Shown in pieces: positions 51,401-61,600 of a stretch of DNA of 64,000 bases (position 1 is its first letter; every line of letters starts with the position of its first letter). This DNA comes from Hydractinia symbiolongicarpus (lineage: Eukaryota; Cnidaria; Hydrozoa; Anthoathecata; Hydractiniidae), in assembly GCF_029227915.1 (NCBI RefSeq), contig NC_079877.1, forward strand, positions 6,078,001 through 6,142,000. Direction: 5' to 3'. The notes below the pieces were generated by a model. The model had not been told where the DNA came from and made no database searches. It was given only the letters and a program-made list of their open reading frames with translations. The translations under genes and the position numbers were made by a program.

Positions 51401-53680
51401 TTTTCATTTTTGATGAGACGCTGAATAAAAGAAGTTTAATCGCCGGCAAACGAAAACCCGCGATTTCCCGTAAATCCCGGACTCGGCCGTATAGTCAGAA
51501 GTATACAAGGAAAGTACCCAGTGAGTAAACTCATTTCCAAAACGATTTTTTAAATTATCTTTTCACCACTAAAACACTTGAGACTTGTAATTTTCAAAAA
51601 TGTTTTTATTTTTGATGAGACGCTAAATAAAACAAGTTTAATCGCCGGCAACCGAAAACCTGCAATTTCCCGTAAATCCCGGACTCGGCCGTATAGTCAA
51701 AAGTATACAAGGAAAGTACCCAGTGAGTAAACTCATTTCCAAAACGATTTTTTAAATTATCTTTTCACCACTAAAACACTTGAGACTTGTAATTTTCAAA
51801 AATGTTTTTATTTTTGATGAGACGCTAAATAAAACAAGTTTAATCGCCGGCAACCGAAAACCTGCAATTTCCCGTAAATTCCGGACTCGGCCCGTATAGT
51901 CAAAAGTATACAAAGAGAGTACCCAGGGTGTAAACTCAATTCCCGAACGATTTTTTAAATTATTTTTTCACCACTAAAACGCATGAGACTTGTAGTTTTT
52001 AAAAATGTTTTCATTTTTGATGAGACGCTGAATAAAAGAAGTTTAATCGCCGGCAAACGAAAACACGCGATTTCCCGTAAATCCCGGACTCGGCCGTATA
52101 GTCAAAAGTATACAAGGAAAGTACCCAGTGAGTAAACTCATTTCCAAAACGATTTTTTAAATTATCTTTTCACCACTAAAACACTTGAGACTTGTAATTT
52201 TCAAAAATGTTTTCATTTTTGATGAGACGCTAAATAAAAGAAGTTTAATCGCCGGCAACCGAAAACCTGCAATTTCCCGTAAATTCCGGACTCGGCCCGT
52301 ATAGTCAAAAGTATACAAAGAAAGTACCCGGGGTGTAAACTCATTTCCCGAACGATTTTTTAAATTATTATTTCACCACTAAAGCCCATGAGACTTGTAG
52401 TTTTTAAAAATGTTTTCATTTTTGATGAGACGCTTAATAAAAGAGGTTTAATCGCTGCAAACGAAGTCCCGCGATTTCCCGTAAATCCCGGGCTTGGCCG
52501 TATAGTCGAATGTATACAAAGAAACTACCCAGGAAGTAAACTCATTTCCCGAACGAGTTTTTAAATTCTTTTTTCACCACTAAAACGCATGAGACTTGTA
52601 GTTTTCAAAAATGTTTTCATTTTTGATGAGAATCTGAATAAAAGAAGTTTAATCGCCGGCAAACGAAAACCTGCGATTTCCCGTAAATCCCGGACTCGGC
52701 CCGTATAGTCAAAAGTGTACAAAGAAAGTACCCGGGGTGTAAACTCATTTCCCGAACGATTTTTTAAATTATTATTTCACCACTAAAGCCCATGAGACTT
52801 GTAGTTTTTAAAAATGTTTTCATTTTTGATGAGACGCTTAATAAAAGAGGTTTAATCGCCGGCAAACGAAATCCCGCGATTTCCCGTAAATCCCGGGCTT
52901 GGCCCGTATAGTCGAATGTATACAAAGAAAGTACCCATAAAGTAAACTCATTTCCCGAACGATTTTTTAAATTTTTTTTTCACCACTAAAACGCATGAGA
53001 CTTGTAGTTTTCAAAAATGTTTTCATTTTTGATGAGACGCTTAATGAAAGAGGTTTAATCGCCGGCAAACGAAAACCTGCGATTTCCCGTAAATCCCGGA
53101 CTCGGCCCGTATAGTCAAAAGTGTACAAAGAAAGTACCCGGGGTGTAAACTCATTTCCCGAACGATTTTTTAAATTATTATTTCACCACTAAAGCCCATG
53201 AGACTTGTAGTTTTTAAAAATGTTTTCATTTTTGATGAGACGCTTAATAAAAGAGGTTTAATCGCCGGCAAACGAAATCCCGCGATTTCCCGTAAATCCC
53301 GGGCTTGGCCCGTATAGTCGAATGTATACAAAGAAAGTACCCAGGAAGTACACTCATTTCCCGAATGATTTTTTAAATTTTTTTTTCACCACTAAAACGC
53401 ATGAGACTTGTAGTTTTCAAAAATGTTTTCATTTTTGATGAGACGCTGAATAAAAGAAGTTTAATCGCCGGCAAACGAAAACCCGCGATTTCCCGTAAAT
53501 CCCGGACTCGGCCGTATAGTCAAAAGTATACAAGGAAAGTACCCAGTGAGTAAACTCATTTCCAAAACGATTTTTTAAATTATCTTTTCACCACTAAAAC
53601 ACTTGAGACTTGTAATTTTCAAAAATGTTTTCATTTTTGATGAGACGCTAAATAAAAGAAGTTTAATCGCCGGCAACCGA
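48411..53680. repeat. 26-monomer (5269-bp) tandem duplication, copy B
   Basis: Copy B, directly abutting copy A. The junction is placed by CCGGCAACCGAAAACC: at 48401 it runs into CCGCG, while its partner at 53670 runs into TGCAA. Changes private to B include GTAAAATCATTTCC near 49094, ATCACCGG near 50022, AGTAGCCAGG near 50907, AGTCAGAAG near 51495 and GAAACTACCC near 52524. A further 7-monomer copy (52360 to 53778, 1418 bp) and a 4-monomer copy (53778 to 54587, 809 bp) follow. Confidence 0.86.
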
Positions 53681-55600
53681 AAACCTGCAATTTCCCGTAA
53701 ATTCCGGACTCGGCCCGTATAGTCAAAAGTATACAAAGAAAGTACCCGGGGTGTAAACTCATTTCCCGAACGATTTTTTAAATTATTATTTCACCACTAA
53801 AGCCCATGAGACTTGTAGTTTTTAAAAATGTTTTCATTTTTGATGAGACGCTTAATAAAAGAGGTTTAATCGCTGCAAACGAAGTCCCGCGATTTCCCGT
53901 AAATCCCGGGCTTGGCCGTATAGTCGAATGTATACAAAGAAAGTACCCAGGAAGTAAACTCATTTCCCGAACGAGTTTTTAAATTCTTTTTTCACCACTA
54001 AAACGCATGAGACTTGTAGTTTTCAAAAATGTTTTCATTTTTGATGAGAATCTGAATAAAAGAAGTTTAATCGCCGGCAAACGAAAACCTGCGATTTCCC
54101 GTAAATCCCGGACTCGGCCCGTATAGTCAAAAGTGTACAAAGAAAGTACCCGGGGTGTAAACTCATTTCCCGAACGATTTTTTAAATTATTATTTCACCA
54201 CTAAAACGCATGAGACTTGTAGTTTTCAAAAATGTTTTCATTTTTGATGAGACGCTGAATAAAAGAAGTTTAATCGCCGGCAAATGAAAACCCGCGATTT
54301 CCCGTAAATCCCGGACTCGGCCGTATAGTCAAAAGTATACAAGGAAAGTACCCAGTGAGTAAACTCATTTCCAAAACGATTTTTTAAATTATCTTTTCAC
54401 CACTAAAACACTTGAGACTTGTAATTTTCAAAAATGTTTTCATTTTTGATGAGACGCTAAATAAAAGAAGTTTAATCGCCGGCAACCGAAAACCTGCAAT
54501 TTCCCGTAAATTCCGGACTCGGCCCGTATAGTCAAAAGTATACAAAGAAAGTACCCGGGGTGTAAACTCATTTCCCGAACGATTTTTTAAATTATTATTT
54601 CACCACTAAAGCCCATGAGACTTGTAGTTTTTAAAAATGTTTTCATTTTTGATGAGACGCTTAATAAAAGAGGTTTAATCGCTGCAAACGAAGTCCCGCG
54701 ATTTCCCGTAAATCCCGGGCTTGGCCGTATAGTCGAATGTATACAAAGAAAGTACCCAGGAAGTAAACTCATTTCCCGAACGAGTTTTTAAATTCTTTTT
54801 TCACCACTAAAACGCATGAGACTTGTAGTTTTCAAAAATGTTTTCATTTTTGATGAGAATCTGAATAAAAGAAGTTTAATCGCCGGCAAACGAAAACCTG
54901 CGATTTCCCGTAAATCCCGGACTCGGCCCGTATAGTCAAAAGTGTACAAAGAAAGTACCCGGGGTGTAAACTCATTTCCCGAACGATTTTTTAAATTATT
55001 ATTTCACCACTAAAGCCCATGAGACTTGTAGTTTTTAAAAATGTTTTCATTTTTGATGAGACGCTTAATAAAAGAGGTTTAATCGCCGGCAAACGAAATC
55101 CCGCGATTTCCCGTAAATCCCGGGCTTGGCCCGTATATTCGAATGTATACAAAGAAAGTACCCATGAAGTAAACTCATTTCCCGAACGATTTTTTAAATT
55201 TTTTTTTCACCACTAAAACGCATGAGACTTGTAGTTTTCAAAAATGTTTTCATTTTTGATGAGACGCTTAATGAAAGAGGTTTAATCGCCGGCAAACGAA
55301 AACCTGCGATTTCCCGTAAATCCCGGACTCGGCCCGTATAGTCAAAAGTGTACAAAGAAAGTACCCGGGGTGTAAACTCATTTCCCGAACGATTTTTTAA
55401 ATTATTATTTCACCACTAAAGCCCATGAGACTTGTAGTTTTTAAAAATGTTTTCATTTTTGATGAGACGCTTAATAAAAGAGGTTTAATCGCCGGCAAAC
55501 GAAATCCCGCGATTTCCCGTAAATCCCGGGCTTGGCCCGTATAGTCGAATGTATACAAAGAAAGTACCCAGGAAGTACACTCATTTCCCGAATGATTTTT
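53680..55600. repeat. Nested 4-monomer (809-bp) repeat beyond the large duplication
   Basis: The monomer with TAAAGCCCATGAG and ATCGCTGCAAACGAAGTCCC occurs at about 53778 and 54587, 809 bp apart, with its neighbours (AACACTTGAG monomer, GATGAGAATCTG monomer) in the same order. Near 54190 an odd junction joins a TTATTATTTCACCAC start to an AAAACGCATGAG body. This is the scar expected from unequal exchange. Confidence 0.72.
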
Positions 55601-57314
55601 TAAATTTTTTTTTCACCACTAAAACGCATGAGACTTGTAGTTTTCAAAAATGTTTTCATTTTTGATGAGACGCTTAATGAAAGAGGTTTAATCGCCGGCA
55701 AACGAAAACCCGCGATTTCCCGTAAATCCCGGGCTTGGCCCGTATAGTCGAATGTATACAAAGAAAGTACCCAGGGAGTAAACTCATTTCCCAAACGATT
55801 TTTTAAATTATTATTTCACCACTAAAGCCCATGAGACTTGTAGTTTTTAAAAATGTTTTCATTTTTGATGAGACGCTGAATAAAAGAAGTTTAATCGCCG
55901 GTAAACGAAAACCTGCGATTTCCCGTAAATCCTGGACTCGGCCCGTATAGTCAAAAGTATACAAGAAAAGTACCCAGTGAGTAAACTCATTTCCCGAACG
56001 AATTTTTAAATTATTTTTTCACCACTAAAACGCATGAGACTTGTAGTTTTCAGAAATGTTTTCATTTTTGATGAGACGCTTAATGAAAGTGGTTTAATCG
56101 CCGGCAAACGAAAACCCGCGATTTCCCGTAAATCCCGGACTCGGCCCGTATAGTCAAAAGTATACAAGGAAAGTACCCAGTGAGTAAACTCATTTCCCGA
56201 ACGAATTTTTAAATTATTTTTTCACCACTAAAACGCATGAGACTTGTAGTTTTCAGAAATGTTTTCATTTTTGATGAGACGCTTAATGAAAGTGGTTTAA
56301 TCGCCGGCAAACGAAAACCAGCGATTTCCCGTAAATCCCGGGCTTGGCCCGTATAGTCGAATGTATACAAAGAAAGTACCCTGTGAGTAAACTCATTTCC
56401 AAAACGATTTTTTAAATTATCTTTTCACCACTAAAACGCTGGAGACTTGTAGTTTTCAAAAATGTTTTCATTTTTGATGAGACGCTAAATAAAAGAAGTT
56501 TAATCGCCGGCAAACGAAAACCCGCCATTTCCCGTAAATCCTGGACTCGACCCGTATAGTCAAAAGTATACAAAGAAAGTACCCAGGGAGTAAACTCATT
56601 TCCCGAACGATTTTTTAAATTATTTTTTCACCACTAAAACGCATGAGACTTGTAGTTTTCAAAAATGTTTTTATTTTTGATGAGATGCTTAATAAAAGAG
56701 GTTTAATCGCTGCAAACGAAGTCCCGCGATTTCCCGTAAATTCCGGGCTTGGCCGTATAGTCGAATGTATACAAAGAAAGTACCCAGGAAGTAAACTCAT
56801 TTCCCGAACGATTTTTTAAATTCTTTTTTCACCACTAAAACGCATGAGACTTGTAGTTTTCAAAAATGTTTTCATTTTTGATGAGAATCTGAATAAAAGA
56901 AGTTTAATCGCCGGCAAACGAAAACCTGCGATTTCCCGTAAATCCTGGACTCGGCCCGTATAGTCAAAAGTGTACAAACAAAGTACCCAGGAAGTAAACT
57001 CATTTCCCGAACGATTTCTTAAATTATTATTTCACCACTAAAGCCCATGAGACTTGTAGTTTTTAAAAATGTTTTCATTTTTGATGAGACGCTTAATAAA
57101 AGAGGTTTAATCGCCGGCAAACGAAATCCCGCGATTTCCCGTAAATCCCGGGCTTGGCCCGTATAGTCGAATGTATACAAAGAAAGTACCCAGGAAGTAA
57201 ACTCATTTCCCGAACGATTTTTTAAATTTTTTTTTCACCACTAAAACGCATGAGACTTGTAGTTTTCAAAAATGTTTTCATTTTTCATGAGACGCTTAAT
57301 GAAAGAGGTTTAAT

Positions 57315-58440
57315 AGGGGCGCTATTGATGGATTTGAGTAAAGCATTTGATTGTGTGGATCATAATCTGTTAATAGCGAAACTACATGCATATGGTTTCT
57401 CAAAAAGTGCTTTAGGTCTTTTAAGGAGTTATCTCACCAATCGGTTCCAAAGAGTCGGAATTGATGGCTATTTCAGCTTGTGGAAAGAAATTATTAGTGG
57501 TGTCCCACAAGGTTCGATTCTGGGTCCACTTTTATTCAATATTTATATAAATGATTTAATGTTTATTTTTAATGATAGAGCTGATGTTAAAATTTGTAAT
57601 TACGCAGATGACAATACACTTTACACATATGGAAAACAATTTGAGGAGATAAAGTTATGCTTAGAAAGTGCTTTTTCAACTGTTAGCACATGGTTTTCAA
57701 ATAATGGGCTTCAGTTAAATTCTGAGAAGTGCAAACTGCTCATTCTGGGAAAATCAAAAAACGAAAACTTTGTTACTTTAAATTTGAAAAATAATATATT
57801 ACAAGAGTCTCCATACGTAAATTTGTTGGGTATAATTCTGGACAATCAGCTTTCTTTCCGGCAACATGTTCTTCCATTATGTAAGAAGGCAAATGCCAAG
57901 ATCAATGCCCTAAAACGTATATCACCATATATGTCTAATTATAAGCGAAATGTTATTGCTAATTCATTTATTTCTAGCATATTTAATTACTGCCCTCTTA
58001 TATGGGGATTTTCAAGTAGAGATCTACTACATAAAGTTAATAGCATTCATAGTAGAGCAAATAGACTTTTATGCGACAGAATTGAAAATGAATGCAGAAT
58101 CAGTATTCATGAAAAGTTCTGCCGAAAATTGTTAAAGGAGGTTTTTAAAACAAAAATGAAACAGAATCCATCCTACATGAATGATGTTTTTGTATTCAAA
58201 AACACAGCATATAGTTTCCGTGCATCAAGTTCTCTTGAAAGGTGCAGAACTCGCACCACAAAGCATGGTCTATTAAGCGTATCTTATATTGCTTCTAAAT
58301 TATGGGAGAAGCTTCCAAACTCTGTCCGAAATGCCCCTTCGTTGTCTTTATTCCATCACGGGCTAAACACCATTCCGTTTATTCAGTGCAGTTGTCGTCT
58401 CTGTGCCACATATATCGGTAACGTAGGATATACGAATTAG
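57315..58440 (+). pseudogene. Reverse transcriptase fragment, 5'-truncated, open to its stop
   Basis: Encodes the C-terminal part of a non-LTR reverse transcriptase, the enzyme that copies element RNA into DNA at a nicked target. Numbered from an upstream satellite ATG at 57250 (396 codons), residues 1-21 are satellite, codon 22 spans the junction, and the rest is retrotransposon. Visible motifs are A (LLMDLSKAFDCVDH, catalytic D28), B (SGVPQGSILGPLLF, 83-96) and C (NYADDNTLY, catalytic D120-D121). LLGIILDNQLSF (192-203) is the next conserved block, followed by thumb and C-terminal sequence with LWEKLPNSVRNA near 352-363. The N-terminal RT fingers and the endonuclease are missing, so it cannot work alone. 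No internal stop or frameshift has accumulated, which suggests a recent insertion. Translation from the satellite ATG is possible but unsupported. Confidence 0.9.
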
Positions 58441-58603
58441 CTTCTTATTATTATAATATAAATCTCCTATTTTTTTAAAAACTTTATTTTAGGACAGTCG
58501 ATTTTAATTAGCCCAAGGCTAACAAATTTTTTTTTTTTTTTTTTTTTTTAATTAATGTATCTAGCATGTTTTATTGTATATTGTATATCGACTTTAAAGA
58601 AAG
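58441..58603 (+). other. 3' untranslated region of the retrotransposon with 23-T run
   Basis: AT-rich sequence after the TAG stop, with an uninterrupted run of 23 T at 58527-58549. No ORF. It belongs to the retrotransposon because it lies between the RT stop and the A-rich tail. Confidence 0.8.
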
Positions 58604-58630
58604 AATAAATAAAATAAATAAAATAAATAA
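58604..58630 (+). repeat. (AAATA)n-type 3' tail of the retrotransposon
   Basis: A tract of AATAAATAAAATAAATAAAA type ending directly at the satellite's TAATCGCCGG. Short microsatellite tails are common in CR1/L2-like elements and set the element's orientation as plus. Confidence 0.85.
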
Positions 58631-61600
58631 TCGCCGGCAAACGAAAACCCGCGGTTTCCCGTAAATCCCGGGCTTGGCCCGTATAGTCGAATGTATACAA
58701 AGAAAGTACCCTGTGAGTAAACTCATTTCCAGAACGATTTTTTAAATTATTTTTTTACCACTAAAACGCATAAGACTTGTAGTTTTTAAAAATGTTTTCA
58801 TTTCTGATGAGACGCTGAATAAAAGAAGTTTAATCGCCGGCAAACGAAAACCCGCGATTTCCCGTAAATCCCGGGCTTGGCCAGTATAGTTAAAAGTATA
58901 CAAAGATAGTACCCAGGGAGTAAACTCATTTCCCGAACGATTTTTTAATTCATTTTTTCACCACTAAAACGCATGAGACTTGTAGTTTTCAAAAATGTTT
59001 TCATTTTTGATGAGACGCTGAATAAAAGAAGTTTAATCGCCGGCAAACGAAAACCTGCGATTTCCCGTAAATCCCGGACTCGGCCCGTATAGTCAAAAGT
59101 ATACAAAGAAAGTACCCAGGGAGTAAACTAATTTCCAGAACGATTTTTTAAATTATTTTTTCACCACTAAAACGCATAAAACTTGTAGTTTTTAAAAATG
59201 TTTTCATTTCTGATGAGACGCTGAATAAAAAAAGTTTAATCGCCGGCAAATGAAAACCCGCGATTTCCCGTAAATCCCGGGCTTGGCCCGTATAGTCGAA
59301 TGTATACAAAGAAAGTACCCTGTGAGTAAACTCATTTCCAGAACGATTTTTTAAATTATTTTTTCACCACTAAAACGCATGAGACTTGTAGTTTTCAAAA
59401 ATGTTTTCATTTTTGATGAGACGCTGAATAAAAGAAGTTTAATCGCCGGCAAACGAAAACCTACGATTTCCCGTAAATCCCGGACTCGGCCCGTATAGTC
59501 AAAAGTATACAAAGAAAGTACCCAGGGAGTAAACTAATTTCCAGAACGATTTTTTAAATTATTTTTTCACCACTAAAACGCATGAGACTTGTAGTTTTCA
59601 AAAATGTTTTCATTTTTGATGAGACGCTGAATAAAAGAAGTTTAATCGCCGGCAAACGAAAACCTGCGATTTCCCGTAAATCCCGGACTCGGCCCGTATA
59701 GTCAAAAGTGTACAAAGAAAGTACCCGGGGTGTAAACTCATTTCCCGAACGATTTTTTAAATTATTATTTCACCACTAAAGCCCATGAGACTTGTAGTTT
59801 TTAAAAATGTTTTCATTTTTGATGAGACGCTTAATAAAAGAGGTTTAATCGCCGGCAAACGAAGTCCCGCGATTTCCCGTAAATCCTGGTCTTGGCCGTA
59901 TAGTCGAATATATACAAAGAAAGTACCCAGGAAGTAAACTCATTTCCCGAACGATTTTTTAAATTTTTTTTTCACCACTAAAACGCATGAGACTTGTAGT
60001 TTTCAAAAATGTTTTCATTTTTGATGAGAATCTGAATAAAAGAAGTTTAATCGCCGGCAAACGAAAACCTGCGATTTCCCGTAAATCCCGGACTCGGCCC
60101 GTATAGTCAAAAGTGTACAAAGAAAGTACCCGGGGTGTAAACTCATTTCCCGAACGATTTTTTAAATTATTATTTCACCACTAAAGCCCATGAGACTTGT
60201 AGTTTTTAAAAATGTTTTCATTTTTGATGAGACGCTTAATAAAAGAGGTTTAATCGCCGGCAAACGAAATCCCGCGATTTCCCGTAAATCCCGGGCTTGG
60301 CCCGTATAGTCGAATGTATACAAAGAAAGTACCCTGTGAGTAAACTCATTTCCAGAACGATTTTTTAAATTATTTTTTTACCACTAAAACGCATAAGACT
60401 TGTAGTTTTTAAAAATGTTTTCATTTCTGATGAGACGCTGAATAAAAGAAGTTTAATCGCCGGCAAACGAAAACCCGCGATTTCCAATAAATCCCGGGCT
60501 TGGCCCGTATAGTTAAAAGTATACAAAGATAGTACCCAGGGAGTAAACTCATTTCCCGAACGATTTTTTAATTCATTTTTTCACCACTAAAACGCATGAG
60601 ACTTGTAGTTTTCAAAAATGTTTTCATTTTTGATGAGACGCTGAATAAAAGAAGTTTAATCGCCGGCAAACGAAAACCTGCGATTTCCCGTAAATCCCGG
60701 ACTCGGCCCGTATAGTCAAAAGTATACAAGGAAAGTAGCAGGGAGTAAACTAATTTCCAGAACGATTTTTTAAATTATTTTTTCACCACTAAAACGCATA
60801 AGACTTGTAGTTTTCAAAAATGTTTTCATTTCTGATGAGACGCTGAATAAAAGAAGTTTAATCGCCGGCAAACAAAAACCCGCGATTTCCCGTAAATCCC
60901 GGGCTTGGCCCGTATAGTCAAAAGTATACAAAGATAGTACCCAGGGAGTAAACTCATATCGCGAACGATTTTTTAATTCATTTTTTCACCACTAAAACGC
61001 ATGAGACTTGTAGTTTTCAAAAATGTTTTCATTTTTGATGAGACGCTGAATAAAAGAAGTTTAATCGCCGGCAAACGAAAACCTGCGATTTCCCGTAAAT
61101 CCCGGACTCGGCCCGTATAGTCAAAAGTAAACAAAGAAAGTACCCAGGGAGTAAACTAATTTCCAGAACGATTTTTTAAAATATTTTTTCACCACTAAAA
61201 CGCATGAGACTTGTAGTTTTCAAAAATGTTTTCATTTTTGATGAGACGCTGAATAAAAGAAGTTTAATCGCCGGCAAACGAAAACCTGCGATTTCCCGTA
61301 AATCCCGGACTCGGCCCGTATAGTCAAAAGTGTACAAAGAAAGTACCCGGGGTGTAAACTCATTTCCCGAACGATTTTTTAAATTATTATTTCACCACTA
61401 AAGCCCATGAGACTTGTAGTTTTTAAAAATGTTTTCATTTTTGATGAGACGCTTAATAAAAGAGGTTTAATCGCCGGCAAACGAAGTCCCGCGATTTCCC
61501 GTAAATCCTGGTCTTGGCCGTATAGTCGAATATATACAAAGAAAGTACCCAGGAAGTAAACTCATTTCCCGAACGATTTTTTAAATTTTTTTTTCACCAC

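Larger units (their letters stand above)
13183..57314. repeat. 203-bp satellite array, central segment
   Basis: About 218 monomers, all in the same orientation as those to the left of the transposon. Length variants of 200-203 bp come from small indels, for example ATCGCTGCAAACG in place of ATCGCCGGCAAACG and CGGCCGTATAG in place of CGGCCCGTATAG. Subfamilies are recognised by changes such as GAGAGTACCCAGGGTGTAAACTC, AAAGTACCCTGTGAG, TAAAGCCCATGAG, AACGCTTGAG and AACACTTGAG. These are arranged in repeating orders (higher-order repeats), listed separately. No gene was seen. The recurring short open frames on both strands are monomer read-through. Confidence 0.97.
57315..58630 (+). mobile_element. 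5'-truncated non-LTR retrotransposon (CR1/L2-like)
   Basis: The satellite runs to TTTAAT at 57314 and switches to unrelated sequence. It resumes as TAATCGCCGGC at 58628-58638, so TAAT is shared by both sides, either as a 4-bp duplication or as microhomology. The insert is about 1.3 kb: the 3' part of a reverse transcriptase ORF, about 180 bp of 3' untranslated sequence and an AAATA-type tail. Missing 5' ORFs and an endonuclease domain are the usual result of incomplete target-primed reverse transcription. The family call rests on the RT motifs and tail type; Jockey-group relatives are possible. Confidence 0.88.

Noticed and set aside
57950-58135. 61-codon plus-strand frame inside the reverse transcriptase
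   Set aside because: Out-of-frame shadow of the reverse transcriptase coding sequence.
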